Assembly (NCBI RefSeq): GCF_022539665.2
Contig: NW_026712543.1
Coordinates: 1-25,628, forward strand
DNA length: 25,628 nucleotides
Source of the DNA: Daphnia carinata
Taxonomy: Eukaryota > Arthropoda > Branchiopoda > Diplostraca > Daphniidae
Direction: 5' to 3'
Shown here: positions 13,234 to 22,629 of the stretch, one piece after another
Position numbering within the stretch: position 1 is the stretch's first letter
How the letters are laid out: each line of letters begins with the position of its first letter
The notes under the pieces: model-generated
Told to the model about the DNA's origin: nothing
Seen by the model: only the letters and a program-made list of their open reading frames with translations
Databases searched by the model: none
Made by a program: the position numbers and the translations under genes

Positions 13234-13303
13234 CACACTATAAACACATTGAATACACGTATATTTGTTTCTGTTTGAATAAAGTTATTGAAACTCACTG
13301 TAT
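13234..13303. repeat. Divergent unit of normal length
   Basis: Several substitutions are clustered: TATAAACACATTG breaks the dyad, TTTGTTTCTG replaces TTTGATGCTG, and GAATAAAGTTATTG replaces GAATGTAGATATTG. The unit is still 70 bp. It looks older than its neighbours, or imported from another part of the array. Confidence 0.8.
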
Positions 13304-13721
13304 CACACTATATTCACATTGAATACACGTATATTTGATACTGTTTGAATGTAGATCATGAAACTGATTCTATAACACTATAATCAAATTGAATACACGT
13401 ATATTTGATGCTGTTTGAATGTAGATATTGAAACTCACTGTATAACACTATATTCACATTGAATACACGTATATTTGATACTGTTTGAATGTAGATATTG
13501 AAACTCACTGTATCACACTATATTCACATTGAATACACGTATATTTGATACTGTTTGAATGTAGATCATGAAACTGATTCTATAACACTATATTCTCATT
13601 GAATACACGTATATTTGATGCTGTTTGAATGTAGATCATGAAACTGACTATAACACTATATTCACATTGAATACACGTATATTTGATGCTGTTTGAATGT
13701 AGATATTGAAACTCACTGTAT

Positions 13722-13775
13722 CACACTATATTCACATTGAATACACGTATATTTGATGCTGTTTGAATGTAGATA
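13722..13775. repeat. Truncated 54-bp unit
   Basis: AGATATT runs straight into CACTATATTCACATTG of the next unit. Sixteen bases covering most of the tail and the first part of the next boundary block are missing. Confidence 0.9.
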
Positions 13776-13845
13776 TTCACTATATTCACATTGAATACAC
13801 GTATATTTGATGCTGTTTGAATGTAGATCATGAAACTGATTCTAT

Positions 13846-15599
13846 AACACTATATTCACATTGAATACACGTATATTTGATGCTGTTTGAATGTAGATAT
13901 TGAAACTCACTGTATCACACTATATTCACATTGAATACACGTATATTTGATGCTGTTTGAATGTAGATATTGAAACTCACTGTATCACACTATATTCACA
14001 TTGAATACACGTATATTTGATGCTGTTTGAATGTAGATATTGAAACTCACTGTATCACACTATATTCACATTGAATACACGTATATTTGATACTGTTTGA
14101 ATGTAGATATTGAAACTGATTCTATAACACTATATTCACATTGAATACACGTATATTTGATGCTGTTTGAATGTAGATATTGAAACTCACTGTATCACAC
14201 TATATTCACATTGAATACACGTATATTTGATGCTGTTTGAATGTAGATCATGAAACTGATTCTATAACACTATATTCACATTGAATACACGTATATTTGA
14301 TGCTGTTTGAATGTAGATATTGAAACTCACTGTATCACACTATATTCACATTGAATACACGTATATTTGATGCTGTTTGAATGTAGATCATGAAACTGAT
14401 TCTATAACACTATATTCACATTGAATACACGTATATTTGATGCTGTTTGAATGTAGATATTGAAACTCACTGTATCACACTATATTCACATTGAATACAC
14501 GTATATTTGATGCTGTTTGAATGTAGATATTGAAACTCACTGTATCACACTATATTCACATTGAATACACGTATATTTGATGCTGTTTGAATGTAGATAT
14601 TGATATTGGAACTCACTGTATCATACTATATTCACATTGAATACACGTATATTTGATACTGTTTAATGTAGATCATGAAACTGATTGTATAACACTATAT
14701 TCACATTGAATACACGTATATTTGATGCTGTTTGAATGTAGATATTGAAACTCACTGTATCACACTATATTCACATTGAATACACGTATATTTGATGCTG
14801 TTTGAATGTAGATCATGAAACTGATTCTATAACACTATATTCACATTGAATACACGTATATTTGATGCTGTTTGAATGTAGATATTGAAACTCACTGTAT
14901 CACACTATATTCACATTGAATACACGTATATTTGATGCTGTTTGAATGTAGATATTGAAACTGATTCTATAACACTATATTCACATTGAATACACGTATA
15001 TTTGATGCTGTTTGAATGTAGATATTGAAACTCACTGTATCACACTATATTCACATTGAATACACGTATATTTGATGCTGTTTGAATGTAGATCATTGAA
15101 ACTGATTGTATCACACTATATTCACATTGAATACACGTATATTTGATGCTGTTTGAATGTAGATATTGAAACTCACTGTATCACACTATATTCACATTGA
15201 ATACACGTATATTTGATGCTGTTTGAATGTAGATATTGAAACTGATTGTATAACACTATATTCACATTGAATACACGTATATTTGATGCTGTTTGAATGT
15301 AGATATTGAAACTCATTGTATAACACTATATTCACATTGAATACACGTATATTTGATGCTGTTTGAATGTATATATTGAAACTCACTGTATCACACTATA
15401 TTCACATTGAATACACGTATATTTGATACTGTTTGAATGTACATCATGAAACTGATTGTATAACACTATATTCACATTGAATACACGTTTACTTGGTGCT
15501 GTTTGAATGTAGATATTGAAACTCACTGTATCACACTATATTCACATTGAACACGAATATTTGATGCTGTTTGAATGTAGATATTGAAACTCACTGTAT
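13846..15599. repeat. Array block 5: A/B alternating units (140-bp dimers)
   Basis: In 14126-14475 and 14691-15040 type A tails alternate with B tails (GATCATG or GATATTG forms), giving a 140-bp dimer period. Exceptions are 14546-14621 (76 bp, TGATATTGG inserted in the tail), 14622-14690 (69 bp, GTTTAATG), 15041-15111 (71 bp) and 15532-15599 (68 bp, TTGAACACGAATATTTG). The C unit at 15392 is followed by a GTTTACTTGGTG unit at 15462. Confidence 0.8.
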
Positions 15600-17490
15600 C
15601 ACACTATATTCACATTGAATACACGTATATTTGATGCTGTTTGAATGTAGATATTGAAACTGATTGTATAACACTATATTCACATTGAATACACGTATAT
15701 TTGATGCTGTTTGAATGTAGATATTGAAACTGATTCTATAACACTATATTCACATTGAATACACGTATATTTGATGCTGTTTGAATGTAGATATTGAAAC
15801 TGATTCTATAACACTATATTCACATTGAATACACGTATATTTGATGCTGTTTGAATGTAGATATTGAAACTCACTGTATCACACTATATTCACATTGAAT
15901 ACACGTATATTTGATGCTGTTTGAATGTAGATATTGAAACTCACTGTATCACACTATATTCACATTGAATACACGTATATTTGATGCTGTTTGAATGTAG
16001 ATATTGAAACTGACTGTATCACACTATATTCACATTGAATACACGTATATTTGATGCTGTTTGAATGTAGATATTGAAACTGATTGTATCACACTATATT
16101 CACATTGAATACACGTATATTTGATGCTGTTTGAATGTAGATATTGAAACTCACTGTATCACACTATATTCACATTGAATACACGTATATTTGATGCTGT
16201 TTGAATGTAGATATTGAAACTCACTGTATCACACTATATTCACATTGAATACACGTATATTTGATGCTGTTTGAATGTAGATATTGAAACTGATTGTATC
16301 ACACTATATTCACATTGAATACACGTATATTTGATGCTGTTTGAATGTAGATATTGAAACTCACTGTATCACACTATATTCACATTGAATACACGTATAT
16401 TTGATGCTGTTTGAATGTAGATATTGAAACTGATTCTATAACACTATATTCACATTGAATACACGTATATTTGATGCTGTTTGAATGTAGATATTGAAAC
16501 TCACTGTATCACACTATATTCACATTGAATACACGTATATTTGATGCTGTTTGAATGTAGATAATGAAACTCACTGTATAACACTATATTCACATTGAAT
16601 ACACGTATATTTGATGCTGTTTGAATGTAGATATTGAAACTATGATGTATCACACTATATTCACATTGAATACACGTATATTTGATGCTGTTTGAATGTA
16701 GATATTGAAACTCACTGTATCACACTATATTCACATTGAATACACGTATATTTGATGCTGTTTGAATGTAGATATTGAAACTCACTGTATCACACTATAT
16801 TCACATTGAATACACGTATATTTGATGCTGTTTGAATGTAGATATTGAAACTGATTCTATAACACTATATTCACATTGAATACACGTATATTTGATGCTG
16901 TTTGAATGTAGATATTGAAACTCACTGTATCACACTATATTCACATTGAATACACGTATATTTGATGCTGTTTGAATGTAGATATTGAAACTGATTGTAT
17001 AACACTATATTCACATTGAATACACGTATATTTGATGCTGTTTGAATGTAGATATTGAAACTCACTGTATCACACTATATTCACATTGAATACACGTATA
17101 TTTGATGCTGTTTGAATGTAGATATTGAAACTGATTGTATCACACTATATTCACATTGAATACACGTATATTTGATGCTGTTTGAATGTAGATATTGAAA
17201 CTCACTGTATCACACTATATTCACATTGAATACACGTATATTTGATGCTGTTTGAATGTAGATATTGAAACTCACTGTATCACACTATATTCACATTGAA
17301 TACACGTATATTTGATGCTGTTTGAATGTAGATATTGAAACTGATTGTATCACACTATATTCACATTGAATACACGTATATTTGATGCTGTTTGAATGTA
17401 GATATTGAAACTGATTGTATAACACTATATTCACATTGAATACACGTATATTTGATGCTGTTTGAATGTAGATATTGAAACTGATTCTAT
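15600..17490. repeat. Array block 6: very uniform run
   Basis: Fourteen then twelve consecutive 70-bp units are separated by one 71-bp unit (16580-16650, with AAACTATGATGTATC). All units have GATGCTG, nearly all tails begin GATATTG (one GATAATG at about 16559), and only the tail end varies (CTCACTGTATC, CTGATTGTATC, CTGATTCTATA). It ends abruptly at the duplication in 17491-17576. Confidence 0.85.
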
Positions 17491-17576
17491 AACACTATAT
17501 TCACATTGAATACACGTATATTTGATGCTGTTTGAATGTAGATATTGAAACTCGTAGATATTGAAACTCACTGTAT
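17491..17576. repeat. 86-bp unit with an exact 16-bp tandem duplication
   Basis: GTAGATATTGAAACTC occurs at 17538-17553 and again directly at 17554-17569. This is the first large irregularity and marks the left edge of the disrupted zone. Confidence 0.92.
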
Positions 17577-17716
17577 CACACTATATTCACATTGAATACA
17601 CGTATATTTGATGCTGTTTGAATGTAGATATTGAAACTCAATGTATCACACTATATTCACATTGAATACACGTATATTTGATGCTGTTTGAATGTAGATA
17701 TTGAAACTCACTGTAT

Positions 17717-17779
17717 CACACTATATTCACATTGAATACACGTTACATCATAAAACTATAACACTATATAACACTATAT
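17717..17779. repeat. Partial unit plus 10-bp tandem duplication
   Basis: After TGAATACACG the unit jumps to TTACATCATAAAACTAT, losing most of the middle of the core. Then AACACTATAT occurs twice in tandem (17760-17769 and 17770-17779), the second copy starting the next unit. Confidence 0.88.
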
Positions 17780-18195
17780 TCAAATTGAATACACGTATAT
17801 TTGATGCTGTTTGAATGTAGATATTGAAACTCACTGTATCACACTATATTCACATTGAATACACGTATATTTGATGCTGTTTGAATGTAGATATGAAACT
17901 GATTCTATAACACTATATTCACATTGAATACACGTATATTTGATGCTGTTTGAATGTAGATATTGAAACTATTGTATCACACTATATTCACAATGAATAC
18001 ACGTATATTTGATGCTGATTTGAATGTAGATATTTGAAACTATTTGACTGTTTATCACACTATATTCACATTGAATACACGTATATTTGATGCTGTTTGA
18101 ATGTAGATATTGAAACTCACTGTATCACACTATATTCACATTGAATACACGTATATTTGATGCTGTTTGAATGTAGATATTGAAACTCCTTGTAT

Positions 18196-18332
18196 CACAC
18201 TATATTCACATTGAATACACGTATAACTGTTTGAATGTACATATTGTATCACACACTATATTCACATTGAATACACGTATATTTATTCACATTGAATACT
18301 GTTTGAATGTTGAATATTGAAACTCATTGTAT
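18196..18332. repeat. 56-bp truncated unit followed by 81-bp unit with two dyads
   Basis: Unit 18196-18251 goes from GTATA to ACTGTTTGAATGTAC and then ATATTGTATC, losing part of the core and tail. Unit 18252-18332 carries the dyad TATTCACATTGAATA at 18259-18273 and again at 18284-18298; the second copy splits TATTTGATACTG. Its tail reads GTTGAATATTG. Confidence 0.85.
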
Positions 18333-18682
18333 CACACTATATTCACATTGAATACACGTATATTTGATGCTGTTTGAATGTAGATATTGAAACTCACTGT
18401 ATCACACTATATTCACATTGAATACACGTATATTTGATGCTGTTTGAATGTAGATATTGAAACTCACTGTATCACACTATATTCACATTGAATACACGTA
18501 TATTTGATGCTGTTTGAATGTACACCATGAAACTGATTGTATAACACTATATTCACATTGAATACACGTATATTTGATGCTGTTTGAATGTAGATATTGA
18601 AACTCACTGTATCACACTATATTCACATTGAATACACGTATATTTGATGCTGTTTGAATGTAGATATTGAAACTGATTGTAT

Positions 18683-18765
18683 AACACTATATTCACATTG
18701 AATACACGTATATTTGATGCTGTTTGAATGTAGATATTGAAATCACTGTATGAAACTCACTGTAT
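18683..18765. repeat. 83-bp unit with a duplicated tail end
   Basis: The tail reads GAAATCACTGTA and then TGAAACTCACTGTAT: the CACTGTA segment appears twice, adding 13 bp. Confidence 0.85.
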
Positions 18766-18834
18766 CACACTATATTCACATTGAATACACGTATATTTGA
18801 TGCTGTTTGAATGTAGATATTGAAACTCATGTAT

Positions 18835-19011
18835 CACACTATATTCACATTGAATATATTCACATTGATGCTGAATACACGTATATTTGATGCTGTTTGA
18901 ATTTAGATATTGAAACTCACTGTATCACACTATATTCACATTGAATACACGTATATTTGAATACACCTATATTTGATGCTGTTTGAATGTAGATATTGAA
19001 ACTCATTGTAT
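18835..19011. repeat. Two long units (91 and 86 bp) with nested core duplications
   Basis: In 18835-18925 the dyad at 18842-18856 is followed at once by a second partial copy (TATTCACATTGA at 18857-18868) and then GCTGAATACACG. In 18926-19011 the GTATATTTG segment is followed by AATACACCTATATTTG, a second copy of about 16 bp with one change (ACACGTAT to ACACCTAT, which removes the CpG). Confidence 0.85.
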
Positions 19012-19361
19012 CACACTATATTCACATTGAATACACGTATATTTGATGCTGTTTGAATGTAGATATTGAAACTCACTGTATCACACTATATTCACATTGA
19101 ATACACGTATATTTGATGCTGTTTGAATGTACATCAGGAAACTGATTGTATAACACTATATTCACATTGAATACACGTATATTTGATGCTGTTTGAATGT
19201 AGATATTGAAACTCACTGTATCACACTATATTCACATTGAATACACGTATATTTGATGCTGTTTGAATGTAGATATTGAAACTGAATGTATCACACTATA
19301 TTCACATTGAATACACGTATATTTGATGCTGTTTGAATGTAGATATTGAAACTCACTGTAT

Positions 19362-19448
19362 CACACTATATTCACATTGAATACACGTATATTTGATACT
19401 TTGAATGAATGTACACACTATATTATGAAACTGATTGAATGTAGATAT
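19362..19448. repeat. 87-bp scrambled unit
   Basis: After GATACTTTGAATGAATGTAC the unit reads ACACTATATTATGAAACTG and then ATTGAATGTAGATAT: pieces of the boundary block, the tail and the core are joined out of order. All are on the same strand. Confidence 0.8.
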
Positions 19449-19658
19449 AACACTATATTCACATTGAATACACGTATATTTGATGCTGTTTGAATGTAGA
19501 TATTGAAACTCACTGTATCACACTATATTCACATTGAATACACGTATATTTGATGCTGTTTGAATGTAGATATTGAAACTCACTGTATCACACTATATTC
19601 ACATTGAATACACGTATATTTGATGCTGTTTGAATGTAGATATTGAAACTCACTATAT

Positions 19659-19878
19659 CACACTATATTCACATTGAATACACGTATATTTGATACTGTT
19701 TGAATGTAGATATTGAAAATGTATCACACTATATTATGAAATTTGTATAACACTATATTCACATTGAATACACGTATATTTGATGCTGTTTGAATGTAGA
19801 TAACTGTATCACTGTATCACACTATATTCACATTGAATATATATTTGATATGTTTGAATTTGATGCTGTTTGAATGTA
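19659..19878. repeat. Cluster of four broken units (66, 24, 69 and 61 bp)
   Basis: Unit 19659 loses part of its tail (GAAAATGTATC). A 24-bp mini-unit follows at 19725-19748 (boundary block, then TATGAAATTTGTAT). Unit 19749 has AACTGTATCACTGTATCAC, with CTGTATCA repeated. Unit 19818 lacks ACACG (TGAATATATATTTG) and repeats the TTTGAA/TTTGATGCTG part of its core. Confidence 0.82.
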
Positions 19879-20158
19879 CACACTATATTCAAATTGAATA
19901 CACGTATATTTGATGCTGTTTGAATGTAGATATTGAAACTGATTCTATGACACTATATTCACATTGAATACACGTATATTTGATACTGTTTGAATGTAGA
20001 TATTGAAACTCACTGTATCACACTATATTCACATTGAATACACGTATATTTGATGCTGTTTGAATGTAGATATTGAAACTCATTGTATCACACTATATTC
20101 ACATTGAATACACGTATATTTGATGCTGTTTGAATGTAGATATTGAAACTCACTGTAT

Positions 20159-20239
20159 CACACTATATTCATTGAATTGTATATACACGATATTATATTT
20201 GATACTGTTTGAATGTTTGAATATTGAAACTCACTGTAT
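20159..20239. repeat. 81-bp unit with rearranged core
   Basis: The dyad is contracted to ATTCATTGAAT. Then come TGTATATACACGATATTATA and GATACTG, and the tail is GTTTGAATATTG. Only fragments of the same repeat are present. Confidence 0.8.
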
Positions 20240-20588
20240 CACACTATATTCACATTGAATACACGTATATTTGATGCTGTTTGAATGTAGATATTGAAAC
20301 TCACTGTATCACACTATATTCACATTGAATACACGTATATTTGATACTGTTTGAATGTACATCACAAAACTGATTCTATAACACTATATTCAAATTGAAT
20401 ACACGTATATTTGATGCTGTTTGAATGTAGATATTGAAACTCACTGTATCACACTATATTCACATTGAATACACGTATATTTGATGCTGTTTGAATGTAG
20501 ATATTGAAACTCACTGTATCACACTATATTCACATTGAATACACGTATATTTGATGCTGTTTGAATGTACATATGAAACTGATTGTAT

Positions 20589-20724
20589 CACACTATATTC
20601 ACATTGAATACACGTATATTTGATGCTGTTTGAATGTAGATATGAAACACTATATTCATGCTGTTTGAATTGAATACACGTATATTTGATACTGTTTGAA
20701 TGTACATTATGAAACTGATTCTAT
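20589..20724. repeat. 136-bp compound unit made of two incomplete ones
   Basis: The first part ends in GATATGAAACACTATATTCA, and then GCTGTTTGAATTGAATACACG leads into a type C second half with TACATTATGAAACTG. The join places a piece of the downstream core (TGCTGTTTGAA) inside the dyad region. Confidence 0.82.
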
Positions 20725-21135
20725 AACACTATATTCACATTGAATACACGTATATTTGATGCTGTTTGAATGTAGATATTGAAACTCACTGTATCACACT
20801 ATATTCACATTGAATACACGTATATTTGATACTGTTTGAATGTAGATATTGAAACTGATTGTATAACACTATATTCACATTGAATACACGTATATTTGAT
20901 GCTGTTTGAATGTAGATATTGAAACTCACTGTATCACACTATATTCACATTGAATACGTATATTTGATGCTGTTTGAATGTAGATACTGCAACTGTCTCT
21001 ATAACACTATATTCACATTGAATACACGTATATTTGATACTGTTTGAATGTAGATATTGAAACTGATTGTATAACACTATATTCACATTGAATACACGTA
21101 TATTTGATGCTGTTTGAATGTAGATATTGAAACTG

Positions 21136-21236
21136 AACACTATATTCACATTGAATGTATTTGACACTATATCACACTATATTGAATACACGTATATTTG
21201 ATGCTGTTTGAATGTAGATATTGAAACTCACTGTAT
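21136..21236. repeat. Fragment cluster with a 10-bp boundary-block repeat
   Basis: A 27-bp fragment (21136-21162) is followed by GACACTATAT (21163-21172) and CACACTATAT (21173-21182). The last unit is 64 bp because six bases of the dyad region are missing (CTATATTGAATACACG). Confidence 0.85.
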
Positions 21237-21447
21237 CACACTATATTCACATTGAATACACGTATATTTGATGCTGTTTGAATGTAGATATTGAAACTCA
21301 CTGTATCACACTATATTCACATTGAATACACGTATATTTGATACTGTTTGAATGTAGATCATTGAAACTGATTCTATAACACTATATTCACATTGAATAC
21401 ACGTATATTTGATGCTGTTTGAATGTAGATATTGAAACTCACTGTAT

Positions 21448-21550
21448 CACACTATATTCACATTGAATACACGTATATTTGATGCTGTTTGAATGTAGAT
21501 ATTGAAACTCACTGTATATTCACATTGAATAACTATTTGATGCTGTTTAT
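21448..21550. repeat. 103-bp unit with an extra partial core
   Basis: After an ordinary tail (CTCACTGTA) the sequence reads TATTCACATTGAATAACTAT and then TTGATGCTGTTTAT before the next boundary block. This is a second incomplete core, again starting at the dyad. Confidence 0.85.
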
Positions 21551-21620
21551 CACACTATATTCACATTGAATACACGTATATTTGATGCTGTTTGAATGTA
21601 GATATTGAAACTCACTGTAT

Positions 21621-21640
21621 CACACTATATCACACTATAT
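21621..21640. repeat. Exact 10-bp duplication of CACACTATAT
   Basis: CACACTATAT occurs twice in tandem (21621-21630 and 21631-21640) with ordinary units on both sides. The same site is duplicated at 17760-17779 and, with one change, at 21163-21182. Confidence 0.92.
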
Positions 21641-22336
21641 TCACATTGAATACACGTATATTTGATGCTGTTTGAATGTAGATATTGAAACTCACTGTAT
21701 CACACTATATTCACATTGAATACACGTATATTTGATACTGTTTGAATGTACATATGAAACTGATTGTATAACACTATATATTCACGTATATTGAATACAC
21801 GTATATTTGATGCTGTTTGAATGTAGATATTGAAACTCACTGTATCACACTATATTCACATTGAATACACGTATATTTGATACTGTTTGAATGTACATCA
21901 TGAAACTGATTCTATAACACTATATTCACATTGAATACACGTATATTTGATGCTGTTTGAATGTAGATATTGAAACTCACTGTATCACACTATATTCACA
22001 TTGAATACACGTATATTTGATGCTGTTTGAATGTAGATATTGAAACTCACTGTATCACACTATATTCACATTGAATACACGTATATTTGATGCTGTTTGA
22101 ATGTAGATATTGAAACTCACTATATCACACTATATTCACATTGAATACACGTATATTTGATGCTGTTTGAATGTAGATATTGAAACTCACTGTATCACAC
22201 TATATTCACATTGAATACACGTATATTTGATGCTGTTTGAATGTAGATATTGAAACTCACTGTATCACACTATATTCACATTGAATACACGTATATTTGA
22301 TGCTGTTTGAATGTAGATACTGAAACTCGCTGTCTC

Positions 22337-22363
22337 ACACTATATTCACATTGAATATAGTGT
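22337..22363. repeat. Foldback: perfect 12-bp inverted repeat with 3-base loop
   Basis: ACACTATATTCA (22337-22348), CAT, then TGAATATAGTGT (22352-22363) form a perfect 12-bp-arm hairpin. In ordinary units the match stops at 6 bp because ACACG follows TGAAT. Here the right arm is the reverse complement of the boundary block, and the array restarts with TACACTATATTCAC at 22366. It is the only clear reversed-orientation segment I found. A template switch at the normal dyad is a simple explanation (inference). Confidence 0.9.
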
Positions 22364-22435
22364 CATACACTATATTCACATTGAATACACGTATATTTGA
22401 TGCTGTTTGAATGTAGATATTGAAACTCACTGTAT

Positions 22436-22629
22436 CACACTATATTCACATTGAATACACGTATATTTGATGCTGTTTGAATGTGATCTGTTTGAAATTT
22501 GATGCTGTTTGAATGTACTATAACACTATATTCATTGAATACACGTATATTTGCTGTTTGAATGTACATGTAACATATTCACATTGAATGTATATTTGAT
22601 TTGAATGTAGATATTGAAACTCACTGTAT
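22436..22629. repeat. Two scrambled long units (86 and 108 bp) closing the disrupted zone
   Basis: Unit 22436-22521 has GAATGTGATCTGTTTGAAAT and then TTGATGCTGTTTGAATGTAC, so the core end is repeated and the tail lost. Unit 22522-22629 has a contracted dyad (TATTCATTGAATA) and TATTTGCTG, then TACATGTAACATATTCACAT starts a second incomplete copy before the normal tail. Regular spacing returns at 22630. Confidence 0.85.

Larger units (their letters stand above)
9036..13845. repeat. Array block 4: mixed subtypes with scattered small indels
   Basis: Most units remain 70 bp, including a run of 24 (9945-11624). Small length changes appear at 9036 (72), 9248 (68, ATACGTAT), 9876 (69), 11625 (72), 12047 (69), 12396 (69), 13165 (69) and 13584 (68). 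GATAC units reappear from about 10679. Unit 12955-13024 loses one base and gains one, so it keeps its length but has a changed tail (GATATGAAACTGATTTGTAA). The block has no gene and no foreign sequence. Confidence 0.8.
17491..22629. repeat. Array block 7: disrupted zone of partial units and nested duplications
   Basis: Spacing between boundary blocks ranges here from 10 to 136 bp, with odd lengths such as 86, 53, 78, 56, 81, 83, 91, 86, 87, 24, 61, 81, 136, 63, 64, 103, 76, 30, 86 and 108 among normal 70-bp units. All pieces derive from the same monomer; no foreign DNA or gene is seen. Many junctions lie next to the dyad or CACACTATAT. The zone may be a real recombination-prone or ageing segment, or partly an assembly or read-consensus artefact; the sequence alone does not decide. 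Confidence 0.85.

Noticed and set aside
17491-22629. Transposon insertion in the disrupted zone
   Set aside because: Every odd segment can be explained as a fragment of the 70-bp unit. I found no foreign sequence, terminal repeats or coding remnant.
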